From contig NZ_CP014230.1 of NCBI RefSeq assembly GCF_001553625.1, forward strand, positions 310,001-374,000: DNA of 64,000 bases, given 5' to 3'. The notes under the pieces were generated by a model. That model worked only from the letters and a program-made list of their open reading frames with translations. It was not told the DNA's origin and did not search any database. Source of the stretch: Desulfomicrobium orale DSM 12838 (GTDB lineage Bacteria; Desulfobacterota; Desulfovibrionia; Desulfovibrionales; Desulfomicrobiaceae). Positions 37,263 through 46,576 of this stretch are shown piece after piece; within the stretch, counting starts at the first letter, position 1; the number at the start of each line of letters is the position of its first letter. The translations under genes were made by a program, and so were the position numbers.

Positions 37263-38675
37263 TTGAAAACCCAACCTCGCGTCGAAAAAATCGGCGGGAC
37301 CTCCATGTCCCGGTTTCCGGAGATCATCGACAATATCATTCTCCGCAACCCTGACGACGTATACGGCCGGATTTATGTCGTTTCGGCCTACGGCGGCATC
37401 ACCAACGAGCTGCTGGAACACAAGAAGACCGGACAGCCCGGCATCTATCAGCTCTTCCGGGAGCAGCAGAATTACCCACGGAAAATGCTGGATCTGCGGG
37501 ACAGGCTGTTTCAGTTGAACGAGGCGCTGGTTCCGGCCGGGCTCGATCTGGACGAGGCCAACGATTTCATCGGCGATCACATCGATCTGGCCATCAACGT
37601 GCTGCGCAGCATGGATAACGTGCTGGCCTCGGGCTACGTGTCGCACAAAGCCCTGCTGCTGGCGGCCCGCGAACTGCTCGCCTCTCTGGGAGAAATGCAC
37701 AGCGCCTTCAATTCGGCCAACATCCTGCAAAACCGGGGCTACGACGCCACCTTTGTCGACCTGAGCGGCTGGGAGGACAGCCGGCAGCTGACCATCGACG
37801 AACGCATCAGAGACAGCTTCGAGCATATCGATCCGTTCTCCACCATCTGCTTCGCCACGGGCTACACCAAGGGTACCGAAGGCATCATGCGCGAATTCGA
37901 CCGCGGCTACTCCGAAGTCACTTTCTCCAAGGTGGCCGTGCTCATGGGAGCCAGCGAGGCCGTCATCCACAAGGAGTACCATCTGTGCTCTGGGGACCCG
38001 GTACTCATCGGCGAAAACAGAAGCCACCCGGTCTGCAACACCAATTTCGACGTGGCCGACCAGCTGGCCGATGTGGGCATGGAGGCTATCCATCCCAAGG
38101 CATCCAAGCCGCTCGAAATCCACAATATCCCCATCCGGATCAAAAATGCCTTCGACCCGGGCCACAGCGGCACTCTGATCACCAAGGATTTCATCGCGCC
38201 ACAGTCCATGGTGGAGATCGTCACGGGTTCGGACAAGGTGGTCTGTCTGGAAATCCACGACACGCGCATGGTCGGCGAGGTGGGCTTTGACCTGCGCATT
38301 CTGCAGGTTCTGGCCGCGCATCAGGTTTCCTACATCAGCAAGGCGACCAACGCCAACACCATCGGCATGATCCTGAATGAGCGGGACTGCACTCCGGAGC
38401 TCGTGGCCGACCTGGAAGAGCGTTTCGAACACATCAGCACCCGGCCCGTGGCCATTGTCTGCGCCATTGGTTCCAATATCGGGCAGCCGGGTATTCTGGC
38501 CAAGGCGGCCGGAGCACTGGCCAAGAACGGCATCAACATCCTGTCCGTGTCCCAGACCGCGCGCCAGACCAACATGCAGTTCGTGGTGGAGCGGAAAAAT
38601 TTCGCCCAGGCCCAGATCGCCCTGCACGCGACCCTGTGCATGCCTCAGAACCCGGAATTTCCGGCTAGAACTTGA
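37263..38675 (+). CDS. Aspartate kinase (divergent subclass)
   Basis: 470 residues. The kinase motif KIGGTSMSRF replaces the usual KFGGTS; other landmarks are VVSAYGGITNELLEHKK, FATGYTKGTEGIMREFDRG (the GRGGSD-like glycine loop) and KVAVLMGASEAVIHKEY. Two ACT-like regulatory segments lie in the last 160 residues (DKVVCLEIHD, AIVCAIGSNIG). It makes aspartyl phosphate for lysine, threonine and methionine, and resembles the Ask_Ect-like kinases. Translation starts at TTG 37263; GGAGG lies 12-13 nt upstream, and no ATG precedes the motif in frame. Confidence 0.85.
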   Translation: MKTQPRVEKIGGTSMSRFPEIIDNIILRNPDDVYGRIYVVSAYGGITNELLEHKKTGQPGIYQLFREQQNYPRKMLDLRDRLFQLNEALVPAGLDLDEANDFIGDHIDLAINVLRSMDNVLASGYVSHKALLLAARELLASLGEMHSAFNSANILQNRGYDATFVDLSGWEDSRQLTIDERIRDSFEHIDPFSTICFATGYTKGTEGIMREFDRGYSEVTFSKVAVLMGASEAVIHKEYHLCSGDPVLIGENRSHPVCNTNFDVADQLADVGMEAIHPKASKPLEIHNIPIRIKNAFDPGHSGTLITKDFIAPQSMVEIVTGSDKVVCLEIHDTRMVGEVGFDLRILQVLAAHQVSYISKATNANTIGMILNERDCTPELVADLEERFEHISTRPVAIVCAIGSNIGQPGILAKAAGALAKNGINILSVSQTARQTNMQFVVERKNFAQAQIALHATLCMPQNPEFPART

Positions 38676-38681
38676 AGAATT

Positions 38682-38726
38682 GAAAAGAAAAATGCTTCCG
38701 GACATCAAGAGCCTGCCCGGAAGCAT
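38682..38726 (-). terminator. Terminator downstream of the MCP remnant
   Basis: ATGCTTCCGG (38692-38701) and CCGGAAGCAT (38717-38726) form a perfect 10-bp stem. Read on the minus strand it is followed by TTTTTCTTTTC, a typical U-tract, so it terminates the minus-strand chemoreceptor remnant and may also slow transcription from the aspartate kinase side. Confidence 0.7.
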
Positions 38727-38748
38727 GGTAGATGAGTGTTCACCGGCC

Positions 38749-39132
38749 CTAAATAATGAACCGCCCCACCAGTTCCTGAAGCCTTTTCGCCAGTTGCTCC
38801 AGTTCCCGGGCACTGTCCTGCACATGCTGACTGTTGGAAGTCATCTCGTCCGAGGCATTGCGGACCAGTTCTATATCCTTACTGATGGACGTGATCTGGC
38901 CGGAGCTTTTCGCCACGTTACTGTCCAGCTCCGTAATACCGGAAGACGACTGCCCCACACTCTCGGCGATTTCGCGGGTGGTGGCGGACTGTTCTTCCAC
39001 GGCGGCAATAGTGCTGACAATGTCGTTCATATCGCCAATCACAGCGCTGACCTGGTTGATTTCGCTGACGGTCTTTCCCGTGACTGCCTGGATTCCCAGC
39101 ACCCGCTGCCGGATGTCTTCCGTGGCTTTAGA
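38749..39132 (-). pseudogene. Methyl-accepting chemotaxis protein, C-terminal remnant
   Basis: About 125 residues of an MCP C-terminus: VSAVIGDMNDIVSTIAAVEE, QSATTREIAESVGQSSSGI and the terminal LVGRFII. The conserved signalling tip and everything N-terminal to it are missing. The frame runs out into unrelated sequence near 39133, the foot of an apparent IS remnant. The piece cannot signal by itself. Confidence 0.75.
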
Positions 39133-39386
39133 GTCTGTCCATAAATAATATTGCCAGCCCTGTAGCCCCGGCCGCGTTTGCCTTTTCTCACTTCTCCAAA
39201 ATTGTCTCACCGCATTCCAGGCAGGCATCAAAAGGCTCCCGCAACTGCCAATCAAGACAGAATAGGCCGACAGGTATTGCCCCGGCAAAAAGCCCCCGAA
39301 TTTACTCGTTGCACCGCAAGATTTCATCACATTTTCATCCTGCGAATGCGATGTCCGAATCCTCTCGGCAGGAGATTTTCTCTTCT
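39133..39386. other. Probable IS-derived remnant next to the MCP fragment
   Basis: On the minus strand the bases before the MCP fragment encode VRQFWRSEKRQTRPGLQGWQ and YYLWTD, which looks like a transposase-adjacent terminal piece rather than MCP sequence. I cannot name the element, and no terminal repeat pair was found. The rest of the gap up to the XRE gene has no convincing frame. Confidence 0.3.
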
Positions 39387-39719
39387 TTATTTTCCCGCCA
39401 TCATTTTTACGAGATAATAGATAATCTGAACATCCCTGTCCGTCAGTTTCTGCGATATTTCGGCGATAATTTTCAGAAGCTCTTCACGCTCCCGCTCGTG
39501 TCCGGCGTCCACAATATCGCTCAATTGTACTCCCAAAGCTTCTGCGACACGGTTCAGATTCCTGAAGGAAATATTTCCGGCACCGCGCTCCACTTCTCCC
39601 AGATACTTGCTGCTGATTCCGGCCCGCTCCGCGAGGCGCTCCAATGACAGGGAACGGCCTTGCCGCAATGATCTGATATGCTTGCCCAGCCTTTTACTTG
39701 TGTCACACATATTTTTCAT
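39387..39719 (-). CDS. XRE-family helix-turn-helix regulator
   Basis: 110 residues. The HTH is SLERLAERAGISSKYLGEVE (about 26-45), of the Cro/C1 type; the C-terminal 40 residues are a charged helix (EREREELLKIIAEISQKLTD) probably used for dimerisation. It is divergent from the outer-membrane barrel gene across 230 bp, so it may regulate that gene or itself. Base composition is more AT-rich than surrounding core genes, which suggests acquisition. Confidence 0.85.
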   Translation of the reverse strand: MKNMCDTSKRLGKHIRSLRQGRSLSLERLAERAGISSKYLGEVERGAGNISFRNLNRVAEALGVQLSDIVDAGHEREREELLKIIAEISQKLTDRDVQIIYYLVKMMAGK

Positions 39720-39949
39720 CGGGCCGGTCCCAAACCGGGAGCCGGTCTGCCCGATAAGGAGCTATGGGGTAAATATGGTTATTCAAATAGAGCGGGGACA
39801 CCGCCAGTCCGCCAAAATGAAAATAGAAAGTATAGGAGGTTTTGTATTCTAGATAATAACATATAAGTGTTTACATATCGGCATTAACAACATATAAGTT
39901 CTAAATCTTTCCAAAAAACCATATATTCGTGCAAAAGGAGGAAACGGAA

Positions 39950-40807
39950 ATGAAAAAAGGGTTTCTGATTGGAGTGGTTTCGGCATTTTCGTTGGTCGTT
40001 CTTTGGTCTTCTGCGATCGCGGCGGAGAGCGGTATTTATGTCGGCGCACATGTGGGCGGAGCGGTTGAATCCTTCTCCGACCGCAGTATTGAGGGCAAGG
40101 CTAACGGCTATACCGATAAGTGGTCCCAAAAAAGAGAATCGGCAGGTGTATTCGGCGCAGGAGCGGTCCTGGGTTATGACTTTGATCCTCTGCTCAGTGT
40201 GCCGGTACGTCTCGAACTTGACTTTACAGCTCGCTCCAAGGGTAACGCCGAATCTTCCGCGTCATGGAGCGAGGATGTCGACTGGCTTGATAGGCATCTC
40301 GACGAAAAATATGGACCTGACTACGATGCTTGGAAGTCTGCCAACAAGGGCTGGATTGACGATGGTTTAGCCTGGACAGGCGATGGAGATTTGAGACTTC
40401 ACTCCAAAAAGAAAGACAGGATTGACCTCAAAACTCTCATGCTCAATTCTTGGTTCGATATTCCAACCGGCACCAGCCTCACTCCATACCTTGGAGGGGG
40501 CATTGGGATCGCCTTTGTCAATTACAAGCCCAGTTACAGCATTTCGTCCGGGACGGAAACGCTGTCCTGGTCAGAGTCCGAGACAAAGAAAAATTTTGTC
40601 TGGAGTCTTGGCGGCGGACTCGCCTACGATTTTCTGGACAACTGGACGGCGGATCTCGGCTACCGCTTCGTCAATGCTGGCAGGGTGGAAGTGAATGATG
40701 ATGTGCCTGTTTCCCTTTACGGACTCGATATCGGAGAAATCAAAGGAAAAAGTAAGACAAAAGTGCAGGTGCATGATATTTCGCTCGGCATCAGATATAC
40801 ATTCTAG
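39950..40807 (+). CDS. Outer-membrane beta-barrel protein
   Basis: 285 residues. Signal peptide MKKGFLIGVVSAFSLVVLWS with cleavage after IAA; the mature part alternates polar and aromatic/hydrophobic residues in short strands (GIYVGAHVGGAVESF, PYLGGGIGIAFVNYKP, LGGGLAYDFLDNWTADLGYR) and ends SLGIRYTF, with the terminal Phe used for barrel insertion. It resembles OmpA/OmpW-like 8-stranded barrels. An AAGGAGG site precedes ATG 39950. Codon use is more AT-rich than the neighbours. Function unknown. Confidence 0.8.
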   Translation: MKKGFLIGVVSAFSLVVLWSSAIAAESGIYVGAHVGGAVESFSDRSIEGKANGYTDKWSQKRESAGVFGAGAVLGYDFDPLLSVPVRLELDFTARSKGNAESSASWSEDVDWLDRHLDEKYGPDYDAWKSANKGWIDDGLAWTGDGDLRLHSKKKDRIDLKTLMLNSWFDIPTGTSLTPYLGGGIGIAFVNYKPSYSISSGTETLSWSESETKKNFVWSLGGGLAYDFLDNWTADLGYRFVNAGRVEVNDDVPVSLYGLDIGEIKGKSKTKVQVHDISLGIRYTF

Positions 40808-40825
40808 ATGCCTTTGAACGAAGAT

Positions 40826-40864
40826 GGCGGCGGCTGACATAAACGACTGCCGCCTATTATTTTG
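40826..40864 (+). terminator. Terminator-like hairpin after the barrel gene
   Basis: GGCGGC (40826-40831) pairs with GCCGCC (40849-40854), followed by TATTATTTT. It lies 19 bp after the barrel protein stop codon. Confidence 0.5.
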
Positions 40865-40893
40865 TTTGATGCGCAGAAGAGGAATTCAAAAAG

Positions 40894-41378
40894 ATGAAAC
40901 AAATTATCAGCTTGATTCTGGTACTTTTTACGGGTGGCTGTTTTAATCTCGCCACGGCGCCGTCTCAAATCTCCGGTGCATATGTCTCAGACGTGAAATA
41001 CAATCACTATTCCTGTGACGAACTGGCGGTGGAACTATCCTCTCTTGCCCGGCGGGAAAACCAGCTGGTGACTGCTCAGGAACAAAGGCGCTCATCGAGC
41101 CAGATGCAGGCCTTCTGGCTGGGGTATGGTCATGGCGACACGGGATCGAAGCTTCGGAACAGGCCAATGTGCGAGGAGAACAAGAAGCCGTACGCCGGGC
41201 CATGGAGAAAAAACAATGCGGAAACAAGCATTCAGTACGTCGGGCGGGCGGATATTCTGGGCCGCAGCCCGGGCATGTACAGCGAGATCTCGAAACCATA
41301 GAAGAATGGCACAAACGCGGTCTGCTTTCGGATCGGGAAGCATTGCAACTCAAAATGGAGGCGTTGAAAAAATATTGA
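40894..41378 (+). pseudogene. Frameshifted small lipoprotein
   Basis: The gene opens with a lipoprotein signal (MKQIISLILVLFTGGCFN, lipobox Cys at residue 16), then YNHYSCDELAVELSSLARRE and QMQAFWLGYGHGDTG. At about 41140 the frame breaks: the same protein continues one frame over as IEASEQANVRGEQEAVRRAM, EKKQC, and ends with EEWHKRGLLSDREALQLK, a SHOCT-like short helix pair, before TGA at 41378. A one-base deletion (or two-base insertion) explains it. Either a real mutation or a sequencing error. Confidence 0.7.
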
Positions 41379-41452
41379 CTGCCACAGACGCGCAGATTCC
41401 TTTTTACGGATCAGACTGCGTCCCCTGTCGGACATGCCGCTCCCTCCAGAGA

Positions 41453-42745
41453 TTATGTCCAGAGTTGCGGGACGCCGTTTTCCAGGTACGGATTGAAATA
41501 TCCGAACTTGAGCCAGGGGCAGGCTCTACCCAGGCGTTTCATAAAATTTCCAAGTCCCATGCAGGCTTCCGCGGAAGTCTCCATCAGGTTCAGATAGAGT
41601 TCCGGATCCAGACTCAGATTGCGCATTTGAATGTAGTCTGGACGGGTGGACGAGATCAGTTCCGTCAAAGCTTCCAGTTCGCCCTCCGTGTCGTTCAAGC
41701 CGGGAAAAAAAAGATAATTGAGAGACACGAACAGTCCGCTTTGCTTGGCCGTGGCAATGGACTCGCGCACGTCGGTAAAGGTGTATCCTTGGGGCCGGTA
41801 ATAGCGGTTGTAACAGGTCTCGCTGGCGCTGTTCAGGCTGACCCTGATGGAGTCCAGGCCAGCCCGGGCCAGGTCGGGAAGAACTTCCGGCCGGCTCGCA
41901 TTGGTGTTGATATTCACCGTGCCCCGGCCACCGCCGTTGCGGAAAAGTTCAATGGCTTCAGCGATGAGCCCCGCTTCGGTCAATGGCTCTCCCTCGCAGC
42001 CCTGCCCGAAGGAAAGGACCGGATTTTTGGCCCGCCGCGCGTGCAGAGTCATGATTTCGGCAATTTCACCGGCCGTGGGTGTGAAGCCGATTCTGTTCTG
42101 AGATGCGGGAAAGCCGGAACTCTCAGGCTGCAGGGAAATGCAGCCGAAGCAGCGGGCGTTGCAGGTTCTGGCCGTGGGCAGGGGTGCTTCATACCGGCCC
42201 AGAGCCAGATTTTTGGCCGCCGGACAGCAGAAGGTCAGAGCGCAGCGGGCCAGATGCTGGATGAGCCGGTTCTGCGGATAGCGCTTTAGCAGATCGTGCG
42301 CACCGCGTTCAATGCGTTCCGGCGGAACATGAGCAAAGACCTGGCGGCGATCCTTGTCCACGCGGGTGGCGGCCACCCAGAAGCGGCCATCGGCAAATCC
42401 TACGGCTCCATAAGCGAAAAGAGGCAGTTTGGGCGCACCCTCTTCTGCCACGTATGCCGCTGTGGCGGACAAGGTGTAGGCCGGACAGACAAAAGCTGCC
42501 ACGGCCTGCTCTCCCGGAGCCTCCGCCACGCCTGTTGCTGGATTGAGACCCAGCGCGCGCCGCCGGGGGAGCAGATACAGATCACTGCCCTCGGGTAGAG
42601 GGATGAGTTCATCCGGCCGGGGCAAAGCCAGCTCCCGGCCCCGCCGGACCAGCATCAGCAGTTCGGGGTCGTCGTAAATATTGCCGTTTTCATCGGCGAA
42701 CACCATGACCGGGCTGACTTTTCGGGCGGCCACACGCACCTCCAT
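41453..42745 (-). CDS. Radical SAM protein
   Basis: 430 residues. The iron-sulfur motif is TCNARCFGCIS (C-x3-C-x2-C) near residue 195, unusually far from the N-terminus; GCEGEPLTEAGL and INTNASRPEVLPDLARAG are the following radical SAM strands with the glycine-rich and LNSASE motifs. The first 190 residues form an extra domain with VMVFADENGNIYD. The enzyme is of the general 'radical SAM, SPASM-less' kind; its substrate is unknown. The start lies at the foot of the rpsI terminator, on the same strand. Confidence 0.85.
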   Translation of the reverse strand: MEVRVAARKVSPVMVFADENGNIYDDPELLMLVRRGRELALPRPDELIPLPEGSDLYLLPRRRALGLNPATGVAEAPGEQAVAAFVCPAYTLSATAAYVAEEGAPKLPLFAYGAVGFADGRFWVAATRVDKDRRQVFAHVPPERIERGAHDLLKRYPQNRLIQHLARCALTFCCPAAKNLALGRYEAPLPTARTCNARCFGCISLQPESSGFPASQNRIGFTPTAGEIAEIMTLHARRAKNPVLSFGQGCEGEPLTEAGLIAEAIELFRNGGGRGTVNINTNASRPEVLPDLARAGLDSIRVSLNSASETCYNRYYRPQGYTFTDVRESIATAKQSGLFVSLNYLFFPGLNDTEGELEALTELISSTRPDYIQMRNLSLDPELYLNLMETSAEACMGLGNFMKRLGRACPWLKFGYFNPYLENGVPQLWT

Positions 42746-42784
42746 AAAAAAACAAGGCAGAGGTGTAAAAACACCCCTGCCTTG
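42746..42784 (-). terminator. Terminator of the rplM-rpsI operon
   Basis: On the minus strand CAAGGCAGGGGTGT, a TTTT loop, then ACACCTCTGCCTTG, a 14-bp stem with one internal mismatch, is followed by seven T. It lies 23 bp after the rpsI stop and touches the start codon of the next gene on the same strand. Confidence 0.88.
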
Positions 42785-42807
42785 GCAGAGACAATTCCCC
42801 GTGGGGA

Positions 42808-43200
42808 TTAACGCTTGGAGTACTGGAAGCGGGCACGGGCGGCGCGCTGGCCGTACTTCTTCCTTTCCTTGATGCGGGAATCCCGGGTCAGGAAACCGGC
42901 ACGTTTCAGTACGCCGCGCAACTCCGGATCGAATTCCAGCAGGGCTCGGCTGATGCCGTGCCGTACAGCCTGAGCCTGACCGGACAGACCACCGCCAGTA
43001 ACACGACAGGCGATGTTGAATTTCTCCAGAGTCTTGGTCAGCTTGAGGGGCTGGCGGATAATCATCTGCAGGGTGGCCCGGGGAAAGTAGCTGGCCAGCT
43101 CCCGCCCGTTGATGGTGATGCTTCCGGTGCCCTTGTACAGTCTGGTCCGGGATACGGATGTCTTTCTTTTCCCGGTGCCGTAAAAGAAATCTTGACTCAT
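42808..43200 (-). CDS. rpsI: 30S ribosomal protein S9
   Basis: 130 residues, normal S9 length. [20 protein letters not shown] opens the protein, [19 protein letters not shown] is the family signature and it ends in the conserved [10 protein letters not shown] tail that reaches the ribosomal P site. ATG 43200 follows GGAGAGG. It lies 18 bp after rplM, the usual L13-S9 pair. Confidence 0.97.
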   Translation of the reverse strand: MSQDFFYGTGKRKTSVSRTRLYKGTGSITINGRELASYFPRATLQMIIRQPLKLTKTLEKFNIACRVTGGGLSGQAQAVRHGISRALLEFDPELRGVLKRAGFLTRDSRIKERKKYGQRAARARFQYSKR

Positions 43201-43218
43201 GGTCCTCTCCATCAGGGA

Positions 43219-43647
43219 TTAGATGTCCAGCACTTCAGGCTGCTGCGCCTGGTGAGGATGTTCCGGGCCGGCATAGACCTTCAGCTTGGTGATGAGCTGG
43301 TATCCCAAGGCACTTTTGGGCAGCATGCCCCGCACAGCCTTGGTGATGGCCTGTCCGGGCTTTTTGGCCATCAGTTCCGCCAGGGTGGTTTCCTTGAGGC
43401 CGCCGATATGACCTGTGTGCCGGTAGTAGACTTTCCGCGAGAGCTTCTGTCCCGTGACCTTGATCTTGTCCGCATTGATGACGATGACGAAATCCCCGTT
43501 ATCCATGTGCGGAGCAAATTCCGCCTTATGCTTTCCCCGGAGGCGCAGGGCGATTTCCGAGGCGAGCCGGCCCAGGACCTTGTCCTTGGCGTCCACGACG
43601 TACCATTTACGGGTCAGTTCGCTTGCTTTGGGACTATATGTTTTCAT
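43219..43647 (-). CDS. rplM: 50S ribosomal protein L13
   Basis: 142 residues: [19 protein letters not shown] at the N-terminus, [32 protein letters not shown] and the signature [23 protein letters not shown] 43647 is preceded by AGGAG 9 nt upstream. First gene of the rplM-rpsI operon. Confidence 0.97.
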   Translation of the reverse strand: MKTYSPKASELTRKWYVVDAKDKVLGRLASEIALRLRGKHKAEFAPHMDNGDFVIVINADKIKVTGQKLSRKVYYRHTGHIGGLKETTLAELMAKKPGQAITKAVRGMLPKSALGYQLITKLKVYAGPEHPHQAQQPEVLDI

Positions 43648-43670
43648 TTTCCATGGCTCCTGCCTGATAA

Positions 43671-43696
43671 TCCCGCACGAAAGCGGGCATTTTTTC
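43671..43696 (-). promoter_or_regulatory. Short hairpin in the rplM leader
   Basis: CCCGC (43672-43676) and GCGGG (43683-43687) form a stem with a 6-nt loop about 10 nt upstream of the rplM ribosome-binding site, in the position of the L13 autoregulatory leader known in several bacteria. On the plus strand the same stem is followed by TTTTTT, so it could also stop antisense transcripts. Confidence 0.35.
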
Positions 43697-43874
43697 ATCC
43701 TGAAATCAATGATGCGGTACATTGTACTTTATCATTGAACCGCTATGGTGTAACGAAATGCGTTGTGGGATAAGGAATGTGACTGGTATCCTTCCCGCCG
43801 GTCCTTGTAAAGCTTTTTTCTCCTGCGGCGGGAACGGAAGTTCCCCCCGACGCCGGGAGGTTCATGGAGGATAT

Positions 43875-45125
43875 GTGACCAGCATACGCAAGAGTCTGTT
43901 GCAGCTCGTTTTTTCCGGCAGTTTCATGAAACGGTGGAACGACAAGATGCGCCCCATGGAGCTGGTGGAAGTGGACAAGCAGGCGCACAAGATGATCGTG
44001 GCCTGGCTGCTGTACGAGCTCAATTCCAGGAATCTGGCCCAGGAAGAAAAATCCCGTCTGGGCGAGGACATCGTGCGCGGCGGCATTTTCGACTACCTCT
44101 ACCGTCTGGTCATCACGGACATCAAGCCGCCCATTTTTTACCAGATCAAGGCCAATCCGGCGCATCACCAGCAGTTGACCGAATGGGTGCTGCGGGAGCT
44201 CCGGCCGCGCGTGCAGCCGTTGGGGCGCGGATTCTGGGAAAACATGGAGGCGCATTTCGCCGCCCAGGTGCGCGGTGCGGGGACGCTGGCCTCGCACATT
44301 CTGGACGCGGCACATCTGTTCGCCAGCCGCTGGGAATTCCATCTCATTCGGGATCTGAACCCCTGGGACGAGGAGATGACCGAAATCGAAAAGACTTTCC
44401 GGAACGGTCTGGAAAATCACCTCGACCTGCAGGGCATCCGGGAGCTTCTCGACGGCGCGGGCTCGGGACTGGGAAAATTCGCCAACATGTGCGGGCAGCT
44501 CCGGTTTCAGAAACGCTGGTCCCAGACGCCGCGTATTCCCGAAACATCGGTCTTGGGGCACATGTTCATCGTGGCCTGCTTCGCCTACTTCTTCAGCATC
44601 GCCGTGAGCGCCTGCCCCGCGCGGCGACACAATAATTTCTACGCGGGGCTTTTCCATGACGTGCCGGAGCTTCTGACCCGGGACATCATTTCTCCGGTCA
44701 AGGTGTCGGTACAGGGCATAGGCGAACTCATCCGCGAGTATGAAGGCCGGGAACTGGACCGGCGTCTGTTCGCCATTCTGGCCGATCCTTCATACGCGGA
44801 TCTGCTGGCGCGGCTGAAATATTTTCTGGGAGTCGATGTGGGCTCAGAGTTCGAATCGACCATCATTCAGGACGGCGCGGCCCGCATCGTCAGCTGGGAG
44901 CAACTCCAGGGACAGTACAACCAGGACCGCTTCTGCCCAAAGGACGGCCGGATGCTCAAAATCTGCGACCACCTGGCCGCATTTCTGGAAGCGTACACGG
45001 CCTTGGCAAACGGTATTGACAACGCCCATCTGCAACAGGCCCTGTGGCGCATCCGCAATATGTATCAGAACGAGGCCCTGACCGAGGACCTGCACATCGG
45101 AGCGCTGCTGGCGGATTTTGAATAG
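43875..45125 (+). CDS. HD-domain hydrolase
   Basis: 416 residues from GTG 43875, preceded by GGAGG 4 nt upstream; a longer frame to 43722 has no support. The HD metal site is spread over TSVLGHMFIVACFAYFF and NNFYAGLFHDVPELLTRDI (His...His-Asp), with a further Asp in KICDHLAAFLEAYTA. This fits the YfbR/5'-nucleotidase-like HD group. The reaction is probably phosphate ester hydrolysis; substrate unknown. It is followed 27 bp later by a CBS protein on the same strand. Confidence 0.8.
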   Translation: MTSIRKSLLQLVFSGSFMKRWNDKMRPMELVEVDKQAHKMIVAWLLYELNSRNLAQEEKSRLGEDIVRGGIFDYLYRLVITDIKPPIFYQIKANPAHHQQLTEWVLRELRPRVQPLGRGFWENMEAHFAAQVRGAGTLASHILDAAHLFASRWEFHLIRDLNPWDEEMTEIEKTFRNGLENHLDLQGIRELLDGAGSGLGKFANMCGQLRFQKRWSQTPRIPETSVLGHMFIVACFAYFFSIAVSACPARRHNNFYAGLFHDVPELLTRDIISPVKVSVQGIGELIREYEGRELDRRLFAILADPSYADLLARLKYFLGVDVGSEFESTIIQDGAARIVSWEQLQGQYNQDRFCPKDGRMLKICDHLAAFLEAYTALANGIDNAHLQQALWRIRNMYQNEALTEDLHIGALLADFE

Positions 45126-45152
45126 CGAGCCTTTCACAAGGAGACATCAGCC

Positions 45153-45626
45153 ATGCTACTGCGGAAAAGAGTCTGGGATATCATGCGGGAAGAATATGCC
45201 TCCGTGGATGAGGACGCGAGTCTGGCCGAGGCCGTCCAGGCCATGCACGATCTCCGGGCCAGACAGCCCGATGCCAACTTCATTCTGGTATTTACCCGGG
45301 ACGGACGTTTCCTCGGCATTCTGAGCATGTGGAATCTCATTCAGGGCATGGGGCCATGCCTGCTCAAGGAACCCGAGCCCGAAGATCGGGAAGTGGACTG
45401 GGACAAGGCCTTTGGAACGGCATGCCGGAGCTGCGCCCAGATACGAATCAGTGAATGGGTGCAGACCGATGTCCCGGTCCTCAAGGCCAACGATCCGCTG
45501 GCCAGAGGACTGGAGGTTCTGCTGGATTACCGCCGGGGCCGGGCCGTGGTGGAAGAAGGCGGGCGGATCATCGGCGTGGTCACCGTGGCCGATCTGTTCC
45601 GGGAGATCTCCAGGGCTCTGGCCTGA
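45153..45626 (+). CDS. CBS-pair protein
   Basis: 157 residues made almost wholly of two CBS motifs: VWDIMREEYASVDEDASLAE (about 6-25) with ILVFTRDGRFLGILSMWNL, and VLKANDPLARGLEVLLDYRR with VVEEGGRIIGVVTVADLF. It probably binds an adenine nucleotide. AAGGAG precedes the ATG. Co-transcribed with the HD gene, so it may regulate that enzyme. Confidence 0.88.
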   Translation: MLLRKRVWDIMREEYASVDEDASLAEAVQAMHDLRARQPDANFILVFTRDGRFLGILSMWNLIQGMGPCLLKEPEPEDREVDWDKAFGTACRSCAQIRISEWVQTDVPVLKANDPLARGLEVLLDYRRGRAVVEEGGRIIGVVTVADLFREISRALA

Positions 45627-45735
45627 ACACCGCCGGGAGCCGTTCGTTTTCCGGCGGCCGCTTTCGGGCGCCATCGACCTGAGCTGACACACAATAGCGG
45701 AGTCCGGTATGGAATATCTGGTTATCTGCCTAGGC

Positions 45736-46142
45736 TCAGGCCTCATTAATTGAGATGAAAATGAGGGAAGCGGCGAGGCACAGAGCTGAAAAGAAGGTAT
45801 GCGCGCAGCGGTCATAACGCATGGCTATTCTCCGCCAGTCCTTGATCCTGCCAAACATGATCTCGATCTTGTGCCGCTGTTTATACAGATCTTTATCGTA
45901 CGGGCAGGGTCTCTTCCGGCTCCTTCTGGGCGGGATGCAGGGCGTAATGCCTCTGGCGCGCAGGGCATCACGGAACCAGTCGGCGTCATAACCACGGTCC
46001 GCCAGCAGCTCCCTGGTCTCGGGCAAAGCATCTATGGCATCCATAAGCAAGGCGGCTCCCTTGTAGTCGCTTACCTGGCCTGCCGTGAGCGTCATGGCCA
46101 GAGGCCTGCCGTGGCCGTCGCAAAGGGCATGGAGTTTGGAGT
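45736..46142 (-). CDS. IS5-family transposase, OrfB (copy 2, -1 frame)
   Basis: The frame carries MTLTAGQVSDYKGAALLMDA, LADRGYDADWFRDALRARG with the second catalytic Asp, and RHKIEIMFGRIKDWRR with the catalytic Glu. It is reached from OrfA by a -1 shift at the AAAAAAGG run near 46190. A free-standing ATG start exists at 46095. Right end given is approximate. Confidence 0.7.
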
Positions 46143-46511
46143 TCAGGCCGCCCTTTGTGCGTCCGATGCAGCGGGAAAGAGCCCTTTTTTGAGCAAACTG
46201 GCGGCGGTACGATGCGCCTTGAGGTGGGTTGCATCGATCATCACTTGGCCATCCTGTCCCGCTGTTTTTGCCAATTCGGTAAAAATATTGTTGAAGACGC
46301 CCATCCGGCTCCAGCGCAAAAAACGATTGTACAGTGTCTTGTACGGGCCATACTCACGCGGCGCATCTTTCCACTGCAGGCCATGTTTGATGACATAAAT
46401 GATGCCGCTGATGACTTTCCGGTCATCGACCCGCGGAATACCATGTGATCGTGGAAAGAAGGGCTTGATACGTTCGAGCTGTTCGGCAGAAAGGTAGAAA
46501 AGTTGGCTCAT
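46143..46511 (-). CDS. IS5-family transposase, OrfA (copy 2)
   Basis: 122 residues from the ATG at 46511 with GGAGG upstream, nearly identical to copy 1 OrfA. QWKDAPREYGPYKTLYNRF and VMIDATHLKAHRTAASLLKK are present, including the first catalytic Asp. It needs the -1 frameshift into OrfB to make the full transposase. Confidence 0.85.
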   Translation of the reverse strand: MSQLFYLSAEQLERIKPFFPRSHGIPRVDDRKVISGIIYVIKHGLQWKDAPREYGPYKTLYNRFLRWSRMGVFNNIFTELAKTAGQDGQVMIDATHLKAHRTAASLLKKGLFPAASDAQRAA

Positions 46512-46576
46512 GGCGTCCTCCTTGAGCACAACTGACCAGATTTTCTGCTTTTTGGCAATTAATGAGGACTGAGCCT

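Larger units (their letters stand above)
45733..46575 (-). mobile_element. IS5-family insertion sequence, copy 2 (843 bp, inverted)
   Basis: Same length as copy 1 and same terminal sequences, in opposite orientation: GGCTCAGGCCTCATTAATTG at 45733-45752 and CAATTAATGAGGACTGAGCC at 46556-46575. A TA dinucleotide flanks it on both sides (45731-45732, 46576-46577). Both transposase frames are open. Small sequence differences from copy 1 are visible, so the copies are not freshly duplicated. Confidence 0.9.

Noticed and set aside
45709-45732. ATG-started stub before IS copy 2 as the 5' end of the DUF4198 gene
   Set aside because: After removing the IS and one TA copy the reading frames do not join, and the stub does not look like a signal peptide of that family.
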